Positions 1 through 11,405 of a DNA stretch of 64,000 nucleotides are shown piece by piece (position 1 is the stretch's first letter; the number at the start of each line of letters is the position of its first letter). A program made the translations under genes and the position numbers. The notes under the pieces were generated by a model, which was not told where the DNA came from, searched no databases, and saw only the letters and a program-made list of their open reading frames with translations. The stretch is from Silene latifolia (Eukaryota > Streptophyta > Magnoliopsida > Caryophyllales > Caryophyllaceae): NCBI RefSeq assembly GCF_048544455.1, contig NC_133538.1, positions 143,527,922 through 143,591,921 on the forward strand, in the 5' to 3' direction.

Positions 1-121
1 GCATGAAATAAGGTTCAGTGTGCATGAAATAAGGTTCAATGTGGATTAAATAAGGTTCTGTTTGTATCAAATAAGGTGCCAATGTTTAATTAGTAGTTGG
101 CCTTTGACTCGAAAAATCTGC
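1..121 (+). repeat. Left terminal inverted repeat zone of the large MULE (cut by window edge)
   Basis: Four copies of a roughly 20 bp unit containing AAATAAGG, followed by a stretch ending in AAAAATCTGC. The reverse complement of 33878-34038 matches it closely, including the unique part (TTAATTAGTAGTTGG), so the two form an inverted pair. The right copy has about two more tandem units. Position 1 pairs with about 34038, so the true outer end lies to the left of the window. Confidence 0.75.
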
Positions 122-468
122 TTAAGGTATGGCTGCTGGCAGTGTTCTGTATTCACTGGTGTATTTTTGTCACCTATGAAAACTCTATTAGTGTTAAACT
201 TCTCAGACTGTCCCGAATTTATGATTCATGAAAGCTATATTTTGCTTGCTGGATAGAGTAGTTAAACTTCTCAGACTGTCTATTAGGGAACAAGATTTTA
301 CCTATTTGATGCATGTAGAAGTTTATTTCATGCACATATAGCGCTTTCCCATGCATGTATAAGGCAAGTATTAAGACACTCTCGCTTTGGAGGTTAGAAC
401 GGTGCTGTTCTATACATGTGGTTATGTAATAGAATGGTTAAGGTCAGGGGGAGTGTACTTGGATTATC
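122..468 (+). other. MULE leader left of element A (probable transposase 5' leader/intron)
   Basis: No coding frame is convincing here. At about 310-360 it holds two copies of the CATGCA-containing minisatellite seen throughout this MULE. It is cut at 468 by element A and resumes at 8885, where a 3' splice-like CACATACACAG precedes the transposase reading frame. I infer that it is promoter, leader and the start of an intron of the transposase gene. Confidence 0.4.
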
Positions 469-1976
469 TGATGCCCGTCGTTGTGTGCACCAAAGATAAT
501 ATTTATAATACCTATTAAAACTAACAAAAGCTAGTGGTAACAGGGTCGAACCACAGGGAGGCGATGCAATTATTAGTTGTCTAATTTTAAGTAAAAGGTA
601 ACAAAAGTGGGGGTTTGATTTGATTTGGTCTATAGCTAAAGGCAATAAAAGACAATAAACTAAATAAACGGATGAAATCAAATATTAAAAGGGTGCTAAG
701 ATGGTTGGTTCACTATAGTTTCGGGGCAGTATACTAGGTAGGTCTAAAACAAACACGTGAGACGGGAAAATAAGAAGTCCTCTCGGTCCATTCTTACAGG
801 TAGCATCTTTCGATCTCGCTACAGGTCCCTAATATCACTAATATTAACTTTCGTCCTGAAAAGTGACTAAAAAGGCTAAATTAACTCATCTCTCGATCTT
901 AGTAATTTAGTCGTCTTAATTAGGTAGGCTATCTCCCTTCCCTATATTTCGATCTTTATTGGGTTGGTCAAATCCTGGGCATTTAACTAGTCGCGTGCAC
1001 TCGATTCGTCAAACATGGAAATTTAATTAATTAAAACGAAGCAAAACCTCACGTGGCCAGCCGATTGACCAGGGTGTGCGGTCGATCGACCTGGCGCGAC
1101 TCAGGTCTACTATTCTAATGCCGCCTACTCCTACAGATTCCCTACATCCTAGCACAAGGTATTTAGCTACTCATGACTATGACGAAAACAACAACAAGAT
1201 TTAAGAATAAAACTACTGAATTCATGATTGAAATAAGTAAACAAGCAAATAACATAAGACGATAATTTCGGTTTCGGGAAACTAATCTAGCAATTTCTAA
1301 TCTATGAATGGAAACGAAACTGAATAAATAAGCAGAGAAATACCGAATGGAAGCAGGAAGGAAAGATCAAACCGAATGCAATAGTAACTTTATCGATTAC
1401 AAAATATCACAAGAACCCTAATAAACTTGATAATCTAAAACTGAATGAAAACTGAATTAAAACTCGATGATCGTAGCATCAGGAATGAGTTACGTTATAT
1501 AGGTAGACATACGTAACTTTATTCTAAAACCTAAAATACAATAGGCTTCCTAATTCTTGATCTTTTGATTCACGCAGATTAGCGGTGTGGTCGATCGACC
1601 ATAGCAGCCGGTCGATTGACTGGTCATTGCTGAACAGTAGCTTCTGTAAGTCGTGGGTTGGTCGATCGACCATTGAGGCCGGTCGATCGACTGCTTTAAC
1701 TGATAGTCCGCTTCTAATTCTTCATAGAATTATCTTTCAGGCCTCGAAATGCGCACCAAGCTTGTTCCTTAGGTAAATACTCCACGTCAAAGGCAAATGC
1801 AAGATACTCGGGGATGGATTTAACTCAATATCTACTCATTTCCGCATAAATCTGCAATATTACATAAAAATACTAAAGTAGACGAAATGGGGCAAATAGT
1901 AGCTGTAAACTACATAATTGAGCTCTGAAATTGGTGTAAAATGAGGTATAAAACATCATATAAATGACACGCATCA
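469..1976 (-). repeat. Element A downstream (3') LTR
   Basis: 1508 bp, nearly identical to 7376-8884 with scattered substitutions and short indels. It contains palindrome pairs at 1060/1081 and a four-palindrome module at 1590, 1611, 1661 and 1682. Because the element reads on the minus strand, this is its 3' LTR. Confidence 0.92.
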
Positions 1977-1992
1977 AACTTCCCCAAATCAA
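1977..1992 (-). other. Element A polypurine tract
   Basis: On the minus strand this reads as a run of mainly purines, TTGGGGAAGTT, directly abutting the LTR. This is the expected position of the plus-strand priming site and confirms the minus orientation. Confidence 0.75.
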
Positions 1993-4409
1993 ACCTTTGC
2001 TTGTCCTCAAGCAAGAACTAGACTCGATCCTAAAACCTGGTGGAACGATTTCAATCTCAGAGCGAAATGCAACTGAATAGCCTAAACCAATTTAATGCTA
2101 CAACTAACAATCAACTAGCAATGTGAATCATGCAAACGAATTATGTAGTCGTTAAAAACTGCTGAACCGTCAACTGTAGAGACTTATCAAATTGGACTCT
2201 CACGGGTCGCTCAAATCACTCAATAAATACAGGTGAGTATATGTGAAGATAGAAAGAATTCATATTGTAGTGACTCTCACCTAACTACGACTTATAAGAA
2301 CATGCCTGCAATCTAATATGAAAGTAATCTCTACAACCATACATATGCATTCCAACCAAACAGATGACCATGACACATGCTGAGGTAAATATGGGATATG
2401 TGAGGTAATGGGTAAGAAGAGGCAACACAATTATGGAAATGTGGAGGTATAGGTGATCAAGCTAGTACCCTAACAAAACCATATGACAATATCCAACTTC
2501 TTGCTCAAAATCTTCGATCAACACGGTGCTATTAGCAAGCACAAAACTCGCAATCTCCATATTTAAACAACTCCCCATAAGATACAAATGAAACATGGGA
2601 GCAAAAATCGCCATATAATAAAGACTTTGAATTATGCGAATTGATTTTTCTATTCTTTTTTCGAGCTTCAGTCGATCGACCGCCCTCTACAGTACAACAT
2701 CCATCTCTTTTCTCTTTTTCGAATCATATTTCCTCTCTCTCTCTTTTTTTTCTTTCCTTCGTTCTTTCTTTTTCCCAACATCATCTCAAAAGAGCATTCA
2801 CTACCAAAAATAAAGTAACAATCCCAAGAACATAAACTACTAGCTTGACAAGGACAGGCTAAATGTAGGATGTAGTTAACGGGACAAAAAGGCTATTTCT
2901 GGTAGTGTGGAGCTTATGGGCAAAATGAATAAAGGGGACCTCTTTCACATGTGTCAACTAATCACAAACCGAATGCATACAGGAATTAAGCAGATTAAGT
3001 TCATATTTATGCATATTGATATAGCACGTCTCATAAGGAGTACTACTCACACTCCTAGATAAACTGGTCATAGATGTCACCACTTATAGGCTCTAATTCT
3101 CAGAAAATGATGTAGTTTGCCAAAATTTTAAGTCAAGTCTCAAGTCCAGCAAATAATTAACGAAAACTCGTAGACTATGCATATGATTCTACTAATAACA
3201 TGTCAATTAAGCACGGCTTAGGCATAAACATATGAAAATGCAATGTCATCATTGAAATACTACCGTTCCGACCCAACCTATATGCTAAAATAAACGTGCA
3301 TTTTTTGAATTTTTGAAAAATTTTCAATCAATTTTTTTTTTGAATTTTCTGTATATATAAGAGAAAATAAACAACAATGCAAGACAAAATGTAAACGTGA
3401 ATGCAAGCAAATGAAATGCAACGCAAAACCCTTCCAAAAACCAAATCGCACAATGTCCCTATTGTGCAAAATCATGTAATGAAGTAAAAGGAAAACGGGA
3501 ATTTGCGTGAAATTAACTAAACAAAACATGCAGTAAGGACTCGGAACTCACAAGACTTTAAGCGCAGCAAAAGGAAACCTCCCCAAACCAGCGTGAGCTA
3601 GGAGGTTTCAGTAGCCAGCAGTGCTACCAATAAGTACCTGAAAAGACACAAAAGTACTATGCGTAAATCCGAGAAAACAATTATTGAAACGCAAAATTAT
3701 GTGTAAAATAAAGAAACGGAAGAAAACAGAAACGAAACGGAGAATAAAGTGGAGAAAAGACTCCCTCAACTTCCGCAAATCGATCAAACACAGTAGGGGA
3801 ATGATCGAAAACAGGTACAGCAGCGAACATGGTCGATCGACCACATCACCCAGTCGATCGACCAGGGTGAACATGAACATAAGCTCCTGGAAATCGCAGC
3901 TCAGTCGATCGACCATACCGGCCAGTCGATCGACTGCAAAACCTGCTGTAACTTTCTGATTTCTTCGAATTAGCTCAATAAATTGAGCTATCACGGTCTA
4001 TAAACCTGTAAATACACACAATACCGCGCCCAAAATTGCGCAAAACCCAAAGCAATAGACTAAAGTATATAAAATCCGAAGCAAACTTATTAAAATGCGA
4101 AGTCTCGCGCACACAAAAGCACTAAAAAGGTCCAAAAGCAATAAAATGTTGTATGAAAAAGCCTTAACCAACTAATAGTTGATCAAGAACGGCCACGGAA
4201 TGGCCCATTTGTTTCGCTTCCGGCTACAAGAAGTAGCCTCAAAGTGCTCATCTTCTCACCGCACTCTTCTAAACTCCAAAGATCCGTAAATCAAAGGATG
4301 TTGACTTCAAAGATCTCCCCAATCAATGTCCTCATCCGGCTCATCAGAATCCAAATCGGACTCCGTCACTTTGACTGGCTCCTCATCAGGCTCCCCATCA
4401 GTGCCATAG
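1993..4409 (-). other. Element A non-coding interior where pol would lie
   Basis: About 2.4 kb between the protease and the purine tract. I see no motif of reverse transcriptase, RNase H or integrase on either strand. It contains a pyrimidine-rich tract (2690-2770), a single GTCGATCGAC at 2671, and a four-palindrome module at 3832, 3853, 3904 and 3925. Short open frames here (for example 3608-3994 on the minus strand) are only read-through of that module. Confidence 0.7.
3832..3934. repeat. Four-palindrome GTCGATCGAC module (internal, non-coding)
   Basis: GTCGATCGAC starts at 3832, 3853, 3904 and 3925. Starts within each pair are 21 bp apart and the pairs are 72 bp apart. The same layout recurs at 1590-1691, 5568-5670, 8498-8599 and 22011-22112 with different spacer sequence. 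Confidence 0.9.
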
Positions 4410-5080
4410 CTAAGACATCTTAGGCCGCCTCTTTGAACGAGGCTCATTCACAGCTGGAGCAACTTGCGGCTCTTCCTTCCCCAAACCAGCTCCTACAACA
4501 TCCAAAACAGAAGAATCTTCCTCCAATTTGCTCTCAATCTGGGGCGGAGGTGTTACAGCAGAAATAGGCATAGAGACAGGCATGTCAGGAAGTACAAAAT
4601 AAGATTTCTTTTCAGAAACTGTATTACAAGTGACATGCCACATGGGGTCTTTCTTCTTAGCTGTCTGGGCAAAGACAATGGAATGCTTTCCTACTTTGAA
4701 GGTCAAAGTCCCTGAACCAACATCAATAACTGCACCAGCAGTGTGCAGAAATGATCTACCCAATATGATAGGAATGTGGGCATCCTCGGGCATATCTAGT
4801 ACGACAAAGTCAACAGGGAAAAAGAACTTTCCTATTTGCACAGGAATGTCCTCTAGAACTCCTATAGGCTGGACCGCAGATCCGTCAGCCATCTTACTGT
4901 CATGTTGGTAACTGCAAACTTAGTCAATTTCAATTTCCTAGCAAGACTCAAATGCATGACACTAATACTGGATCCTAGGTCACACAAGGTCTTCTCTATA
5001 GAAAAGGTGCCAATACTACATTGGACTGAAAAGCTGCCTGGGTCTTCTAGCTTATGGGGTGCAGTGTGGGTTAAATAAGA
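4410..5080 (-). pseudogene. Element A aspartic protease (retropepsin), frame-broken
   Basis: This encodes the retrotransposon protease that would cleave the Gag polyprotein in the particle. The N-terminal part carries the active-site motif Asp-Leu-Gly-Ser-Ser at about 4967-4981, as in Athila-type proteases where DLG replaces DTG/DSG. A frame change near the Met at 4892 is followed by an open frame of 160 codons (4892-4410). That frame has the features expected of the rest of the fold: ADGS, then hydrophobic strands with VDFVVLDMPED and the IILGRSFL segment. The frame ends with an Arg/Lys-rich tail where pol would normally begin, but no pol follows. Family assignment is firm; activity is unlikely because of the frame break. 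Confidence 0.82.
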
Positions 5081-5086
5081 GCATGA

Positions 5087-5422
5087 TTACTCAGTTAATG
5101 CGACAGAATGCACAGTTTCAAGTGACTTCTTTTTAGACAACAGTTGCTTCATAAATTTCATGTAAGTAGGCACTTGATTAACTAACTCAAGAAAAGGAAC
5201 TTGTACATTTAAGCTACGAATAACATTTTCAAATTTATTAAACGATACCTGTTCCTTCGTCGGCACTAATCTCTCTGGATAGGGAGCTGAAAGAAGTAAC
5301 TTAGCCCACTTCTCTAAGTCTCTTATGCCGGCATCGGTGGATTTAGGCTGAAAATCCACTACCTTCTTCTTGTTGTAGCTTGACCCTTCAGACCGTCTCA
5401 AAAATGAACCATTAATCGTCAT
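5087..5422 (-). pseudogene. Element A gag-protease linker segment
   Basis: An open frame of 111 codons between the zinc-knuckle region and the protease. It is rich in Lys, Glu and Leu and includes PYPERL and LEKWAKLLLSAPYPE-like text, typical of the region just before the protease in Athila-type polyproteins. It has no catalytic motif. It ends at a stop about 100 bases before the DLG protease motif, in a different frame, so the polyprotein is interrupted here. Its role is inferred from position. Confidence 0.6.
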
Positions 5423-5446
5423 CGGGTCATACTTCGGAACCGGAAC

Positions 5447-5881
5447 TCACCCATCAGCATTTGGGTCTTGCCTCAATATTTTCGGAGTTTTCGTACCCCG
5501 AAACAAGTGGTCCTTCAAGTTATTTGGCATTGGAGGACAAAAAGACTCACCATCAGCAGCGTCGTCAGTCGATCGACCATGAATGTCAATCGATCGACTG
5601 ACGTCTACAGGAACAGTAGTTGTTTCTTTTCGCGGACTGGTCGATCGACTGGGTATGTCAGTCGATCGATCGACATACCTGCTGATCGTCTTTTTCTTGC
5701 TATTGTTCGTTGCAACCTTCTTCTTACTTGGTTCCGCCTCATCTTTTTCAGTAGCTTCCTCGACCATAGCGGGCCCATCGAGGGTAGACCCACTCCTCAA
5801 AGTAATGGCATTAAGGGTCTCTTTTTTATCCGTCTGCGACGGTAAATGCCCTGGCGCTCGAGTTGCACTCTTGCTAGCCAA
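5447..5881 (-). pseudogene. Element A gag C-terminal linker containing the palindrome module
   Basis: An open frame of 144 codons with NAITLRSG, a short block common just upstream of the protease in Athila-like gag-pol proteins. The middle is unusual: DNA at 5568-5670 is the same four-palindrome module found in non-coding parts of the element (GTCGATCGAC or one-base variants at 5568, 5589, 5640 and 5661). It is translated as repeats of the form VDRST and SRSID. The 21 bp period equals seven codons, so the module keeps the frame. This looks like a mobile or selected DNA motif tolerated inside a spacer of the protein rather than a protein-driven repeat. Confidence 0.65.
5568..5670. repeat. Four-palindrome module inside the gag linker reading frame
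   Basis: Starts at 5568, 5589 (ATCGATCGAC variant), 5640 and 5661 (extended to GTCGATCGATCGAC). Spacing is 21, 51 and 21 bp, the same as in the LTR and non-coding copies apart from a one-base difference. Confidence 0.9.
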
Positions 5882-6031
5882 TTGAGCAATTTAGCTTTCT
5901 AACATCTTCATCCCGGCCTCTCTAGCTTGAGACTCTTTCAGCAACAAATTTTTCAATTCGGCAAATTCGAGCCTTGGGATTTCTTTTCTTCACGAGGAAC
6001 ATACGGAGGCTTTTGATATGGTCGCTGCCGC

Positions 6032-6421
6032 TTATGAGGGGGCACATAATTTCTGCTGCTCACTTCTGCTTCTTTGTGGAGGTGAAGTCGGATTTAGGAC
6101 ATTTTGGCTACTCCACCTCAAATTTGGATGGACATTCGGCTCAAAATAAGTGTTTGTCTGCCTATAATGTTGAAAGGCAGTACAAGACTCATAAGGATTA
6201 GGACAGTTGTCTGAAACATGTCCTTCTCCTCCACATCTCTTGCAGACGAAAGGACCGTCTGAAACAGCATTCATATGATAGATCCCTCCTTTTGAAGCTC
6301 CTCCCAACTCGTACTTATCAAATCTCGCTGTGAGAGCCTCTAATGCAGCTACAGAAGGGGATTCACCACTTCTCCTTTGGTTTCCCCTGGAATTTCCATA
6401 CTCAGCTTTATGGGTGGCCAA
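6032..6421 (-). pseudogene. Element A gag zinc-knuckle segment
   Basis: An open frame of 129 codons containing one CCHC zinc knuckle (CKRCGGEGHVSDNC; spacing CX2CX4HX4C). This is the RNA-binding element of retrotransposon nucleocapsid proteins. Upstream is a low-complexity N-terminal part; downstream is Pro/Gln-rich text. It is separated from the gag core frame (6551-7159) by a frame disruption around 6421-6551, where further gag-like text continues in another frame. The knuckle residues themselves are all present. Confidence 0.85.
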
Positions 6422-6550
6422 ATAATCAATAATATTCCACCCTTAGTCTCTCCAACATTCTCCTGGAATCTGCCATTAGCTGCCGCATCCAGGATAGCCC
6501 TCTGATCGTCATAAAGCCCATTATAAAACTAATTGCATAGGCTCCACTTC

Positions 6551-7159
6551 TCAAATCCATGATGTGGAATAGTTCTTTTGACTTCTTGAAACGGACCCAC
6601 GCCTCATGAAAATTCTCATCAGGACCTGTTTCAAGCTCGTGATCTGAGCTCTAATGGCATTTGTCTTCGAGGCAGAGAAATATTTCTTGTAAAATGCTAA
6701 GGCCAGCGAATTCCAATCAGTAATCCCGTTAGCAGCTCGATCCAGGTCTCTGTACCACTCCCTTGCAGCATCGCGAAGAGAGAATATGAACATAGTTTCC
6801 TTCACCTGGTCCTGGGTCACACCGGTTGGTGGGGGTATGGAACAACAATAATCAATGAAAGTCTCCATATGCTTGGCTGCATCTTCATTTGCAGCTCCCC
6901 CGAATTGGTTTCTCTCAACCAAGTTGATATAGGACGGTTTCGGCTCGAATTTTCTATCCGTCCCAGGTAATGCGAATCCCTTATAGAGATTCTCCGCTGT
7001 CGGCTCGGAGTGACTCGCTATAGTTTCTTCTTCAGCCATGTCTGGAGATGTGACGGTCTGAGCTGAGGAAGTAGAAATAGGAGATGAAGGTGGATCCTCC
7101 TCAAACAGCTCGTTCTCGTAGTAACTGGACAGAGTACTCAGCTCTTCCTCTGTCGGCAA
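6551..7159 (-). pseudogene. Element A gag core (capsid-like domain)
   Basis: An open frame of 202 codons giving the N-terminal part of Gag, the structural protein of the retrotransposon particle. The first 60 or so residues are acidic and Ser-rich. From about residue 75 it matches the plant retrotransposon gag domain layout: NQFGGAANEDAAKHMETFIDY followed by VKETMFIFSLRDAAREWY and LALAFYKKYFS. The last ~25 residues are out of frame with the family, showing a frameshift near 6620. The zinc knuckle follows about 130 bp downstream. A Met codon at 7159 is about 195 bp inside the primer site, a reasonable start. Confidence 0.85.
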
Positions 7160-7352
7160 TACCCTAGATGATCATCTCAACTCACACAAAGTTTTCTCAA
7201 TCTCGGGATTGAACGGTAGTAGTTCACCACACTGTGACCTGCGCATAAGAAGAAACTACAAGAAGAAAATGAGATTAGTTTAAGGAACAGATGTCCCTTA
7301 AACTAAAAGAAAGACTAAAAATAAAAACAACTAAAAATTTTAAACAATTGCC

Positions 7353-7370
7353 TCTCCGGCAACGGCGCCA
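7353..7370 (-). other. Element A primer-binding site (tRNA-Asp type)
   Basis: On the minus strand this reads TGGCGCCGTTGCCGGAGA, five bases from the LTR edge. It matches the 3' end of plant tRNA-Asp at all but one position, as in Athila/Tat gypsy elements. Confidence 0.85.
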
Positions 7371-8400
7371 AAATTTGATGCCCGTCGTTGTGTGCACCAA
7401 AGATAATATTTATAATACCTATTAAAACTAACAGAAGCTAGTGGTAACAGAGTCGAACCACAGGGAGGCGATACAATTATTAGTTATCTAATTTTAAGTC
7501 CAAGGTAACAAAAGTGGGGGTTTGATTTGATTTGGTCTATAGCTAAAGGCAATAAAAGACAATAAACTAAATAAACGGATGAAATCAAATATTAAAAGGG
7601 TGCTAAGATGGTTGGTTCACTATAGTTTCGGCGGCAGTATACTAGGTAGGTCTAAAATAAACACGTGAGATGGGAAAATAAGAAGTATTCTCGGTCCATT
7701 CTTACAGGTAGCATCTTTCAATCTCGCTATAGGTCCTTAATATCACTAATACTAACTTTCGTCCTGAAAAGTGACTAAAAAGGCTAAATTAACTCATCTC
7801 TCGATCTTATTAATTTAGTCGTCTTAATTAGGTAGGCTATCTCCCTTCCCTATCTTTCGATCTTTATTGGGTTGGTCAAATCCTGGGCATTTAACTAGTC
7901 GCGTGCACTCGATTCGTCAAACATGAAAATTTAATTAATTAAAACGAAACAAAACCTCACGTGGCCAGCCGATCGACCAGGGTGTGCGGTCGATCGACCG
8001 TGGCGCGACTCAGGTCTACTATTCTAATGCCGCCTACTCCTACAGATTCCCTACATCCTAGCACAAGGTATTTAGCTACTCATGACTATGACGAAAACAA
8101 CAAGAAGATTTAAGAATAAAACTACTGAATTCATGATTGAAATAAGTAAACAAGGAAATAACATAAGACGATAATTTCGGTTTCGGGAAACTAATCTAGC
8201 AATTTCTAATCTATGAACGGAAACGAAACTGAATAAATAAGTAGAGAAATACCGAATGGAAGCAGGAAGAAAAGATCAAACCGAATGCAATAGTAACTTT
8301 ATCGATTACGAAATATCACAAGAACCCTAATAAACTGATAATCTAAAACTGAATGAAAACTGAATTAAAACTCGATGATCGTAGCATCAGGAATGAGTTA

Positions 8401-8410
8401 CGTTATATAG
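8401..8410 (-). promoter_or_regulatory. Putative TATA box in element A 5' LTR
   Basis: CTATATAACG on the minus strand, flanked by GTTACG-type motifs. The same block is conserved in the other A LTR (1493-1502) and in the diverged solo LTR on the plus strand (about 22194-22203). Conservation across diverged copies supports a core promoter role, which is inferred. Confidence 0.55.
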
Positions 8411-8497
8411 GTAGACATACGTAACTTTATTCTAAAATCTAAAATACAATGGGCTTCCTAATTCTTGATCTTTTGATTCACGCAGATTAGCGGTGTG

Positions 8498-8599
8498 GTC
8501 GATCGACCATAGCAGCCGGTCGATCGACTGGTCATCGCTGAACAGTAGCTTCTGTAAGTCGTGGGTTGGTCGATCGACCATTGAGGCCGGTCGATCGAC
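8498..8599. repeat. Four-palindrome module in element A LTR
   Basis: GTCGATCGAC starts at 8498, 8519, 8569 and 8590. The other LTR has the same set at 1590, 1611 (one T-for-C change), 1661 and 1682. Confidence 0.92.
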
Positions 8600-8971
8600 T
8601 GCTTTAACTGATAGTCCACTTCTAATTCTTCATAGAATTATCTTTCAGGCCTCGAAATGCGCACTAAGCTTGTTCCTTAGGTAAATACTTCACGCCAAAG
8701 GCAAATGCAAGATACTCGGGGACGGATTTAGCTCAATATCTACTCATTTCCGCATAAATCTGCAATATTACATAAAAATACGAAAGTAGACGAAATGGGG
8801 CAAATAGTAGCTGTAAACTACATAATTGAGCTGTGAAATGCGTGTAAAATGAGGTATAAAACATCGTATAAATGACACGCATCATTATACAACAACACTA
8901 ATTTGTGAGAGTGTAATTCATATTCTTTTGTATCCCTCATGTTTCTTACTTTAATTGCACCACATACACAG

Positions 8972-11183
8972 ATATCATAGTAGAGGAGGCAGAGGACGAG
9001 GAGGCAGTAGAAGGTTCTTCAAGCACTACGAATAGGGTTTTTGAGTGACTCATCCATCTTAAGCCTGTTATTGGTATGATATTCGATAAGCTTGAACTAA
9101 GTGTTGAGTTTTATGAAGCCTGTTATTGGGTTCGTGACTAGATTAAGCTCACAAAAGTCTACAAAGGATATCATTATGCCTAAAAAATTTGTGTGTAATA
9201 AGGCTAGAGTATTTGAAGCGAAAGGGAAAAATCACCGAAGGCAAAGGACTAGGATAGAATGTCCATCTTGTATTAAATTTAGGCGAATTTTGGAGGAAGG
9301 TCCTGATATAGGTAAATACCAAATTTATGGTTTTCATGAAGGTCATAATCATATGCCACAAACACCATCAACAATGGTACATTTGACACAAACAAGAGAG
9401 TTGAATGTAGTTCACAAAAAAATGATAATTGACAACTCCAAAAATAACATAGGTCCAGTTAAGTCGTATATGTTGTTCACGGAGTATGTTAGAGGTTATA
9501 GGAATGTGGGTGCGTCATTGGAAGACTTTAAGAACTTTTCTAGAGATATCAAAAATTATTTATCACAGGGGGATGCTCAAATGCTTATTGAGCATTTTAT
9601 GAAGATAAAACACATGTGTCCATCTTTTTATTTTGATTTTGAGGTAGACGAGATAGGTCGATTGTCACATGTGTTTTGGGCTGACCTTATTAGTATTAAA
9701 AACTATTTGATATTCAGGGACATGACCTCTTTTGATACGACCTTTAGAAAAAACAAGTTTAGGATGATATTTGGCCCTTTCGCGGGGGTGGATAATGATA
9801 AGAGTTGCGTGACCTTTGGGGCTGGACTTATTATTATTGAGATCAAGGACTCCTTTGCTTGGCTATTTACGAAATTTGTAGAGGCTATGGGGGGTCGTCA
9901 TCCAGTTTGTATGATAACTGATGAAGATGCGGGGATAGAAGAAGGAATGAAATTAGCCTGGAAAGACAAGGTGCAACACAAATATTGCATGTGGCACATA
10001 CTGAAAAAGTTGCCTGAGAAGGTAGGGCCTGTAATATGTAAAGATACTGAGTTTCTGAAGAAGATAAACCGATGTGTTTAGAGCAAAGATGTGGGGCTGC
10101 CTGAATTTGAGGAAAGGTGGACAACACTAGTTGAATCTCATGGGTTGTCGGATAACGAGTGGCTTAAGGAGAAGTACAACATTAGAAATATGTGGGTTCC
10201 CGCTTACTTTCGCGACCTGTTTTTAGGAGGTTTGATGAGAACAACCTCCAGGTCAGAGTCAGAAAACCACTTTTTCAGCAACTTCACTAATCCTAATTTA
10301 ACCCTAATTGAGTTTTGGATGAGAGTTGAGAGTGCGATGGATGCACAAAGATGGACTCATTCGAAACTCGTTGCACAATCAAAAAACTCCTTCCCCCAGT
10401 TGTCGACTCCATTAACCCTAGAAAAGCATGCATCAGAAATCTACACTCCAACAATTTTCGGCGAGTTTCAAAAGGAAGTCGAAGCAGCTTGCTATTCATG
10501 TGGTGTTGGGGATAAAGAAAAAGATAAAACCTATTCAATTCTATACACAGATACCATAGATCAAGTTCGAAACAAAACATATAAGGTTGGTTTTAAGAAG
10601 GATGATGTTTCAGTGGTATACACTTGCAAGAAGTTTGAAAGACATGGAATACTCTGTCGACATGCTCTGTATGTCTTTAAAGATCGGGGAATTCAGAAAG
10701 TTCCAAGTGATTACCTACTTAGTCGGTGGAGCAAACTAGCAACCTACCAGTCAATCGTCGGCCCTAATGGCCAGTTGCTTGCTGATTGTACATCAATGGA
10801 TGTACAAAAAAATAAAGTTGGTGAGTTATGGTCAGAGTTGTTTACTTGTGTGGCACTCGTTGAACAGAGTCCTGGGCATTGTGATGAGTTGCTTGGGATT
10901 TTGCGTGAGTTCAAGGAAAGGGTAAAAAATGCCCCTGGTGAAAGTGCCAATACTGGTATTGCAAAGGTAAAGGACAAGAATGCTGAAAACAAGCATCCCT
11001 AGTGAGATTAAGGTTTTGCCTCCAAGGCAGTGCAAAAACAAAGGCTCGAGAAGAAGGTTGATCTCACAAAGAGAACGAGATGGGGAAGTGAACAAGAAAC
11101 CGCTAAGAAAATGCAGGGCTTGAGGGGAGGTGGCGAACCACGACAGCAGGAATTGTGACCGAAGGACAACCGACAATGAGTAG
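8972..11183 (+). pseudogene. FAR1/MuDR-type MULE transposase, broken
   Basis: The transposase that would excise and integrate this MULE, related to the FAR1/FHY3 family. An upstream exon begins after CACATACACAG at 8971 and encodes an acidic stretch and the start of the FAR1 DNA-binding domain, with a frame change near 9110. The long frame 9101-10081 carries the rest of that domain (CPSCIKF, HEGHNH) and the MULE transposase core: DTTF, a conserved hydrophobic block, ITDEDAGI and CMWHILKKL. Frame 10091-11002 is in phase with it, separated only by one TAG at 10079-10081 in place of a residue that is usually Trp. It ends with a SWIM zinc finger (CKKFERHGILCRHAL). A C-terminal zinc-knuckle-like tail lies in another frame (11007-11183) with an internal TGA. 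Length resembles a full-length family member, but at least three breaks make it non-functional. Confidence 0.88.
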
Positions 11184-11340
11184 AGTAATTTTTTTAAAGA
11201 ATATTTAAGGCATTCGACATTTGCCTTATTGAATAAGTCGGGACTTTTTATTTTATTTGATAGATGTTGGACTTGTTTTCTTAAGATGAATGTAACACTT
11301 ATAGAATGTAAAACGTGAGTTTTCCTGTCACCATAATTCC

Positions 11341-11405
11341 GTGCACATACAATGGTATTTCATGCACATACACAGGTATTTCATGCACAAGGAACGTTAT
11401 TTCAT
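11341..11405 (+). repeat. CATGCA minisatellite cluster in MULE interior
   Basis: Three to four units of about 20 bp of the form TATTTCATGCACATACA. This is the reverse complement type of the unit that builds the MULE terminal repeats (TGCATGAAATAAGG). Confidence 0.75.

Larger units (their letters stand above)
469..8884 (-). mobile_element. Element A: gag-protease-only Ty3/gypsy (Athila-like) LTR retrotransposon
   Basis: The element is 8416 bp and reads on the minus strand. Two closely similar LTRs (469-1976 and 7376-8884) begin TGATGCCCGTCG and end CGCATCA on the plus strand. Flanking pentamers TTATC (464-468) and TTATA (8885-8889) look like a target duplication with one change. A primer site complementary to tRNA-Asp lies beside the right LTR and a purine tract beside the left LTR, which fixes the orientation. 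The interior encodes gag, a zinc knuckle and a retropepsin in several broken frames. About 2.4 kb follow with no reverse transcriptase, RNase H or integrase. This is the layout of a non-autonomous gag-carrying element that would need pol supplied in trans. It is inserted in the leader of the MULE transposase gene. Confidence 0.9.
7376..8884 (-). repeat. Element A upstream (5') LTR
   Basis: 1509 bp, the promoter-bearing LTR of the minus-strand element. It carries palindrome pairs at 7968/7989 and the four-palindrome module at 8498, 8519, 8569 and 8590. It ends CGCATCA beside the MULE sequence TTATAC. Confidence 0.92.

Noticed and set aside
3608..3994. 128-codon minus-strand frame and overlapping plus-strand frame
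   Set aside because: They are read-through of the palindrome module in non-coding DNA of element A; the repeated VDR text reflects GTCGATCGAC.
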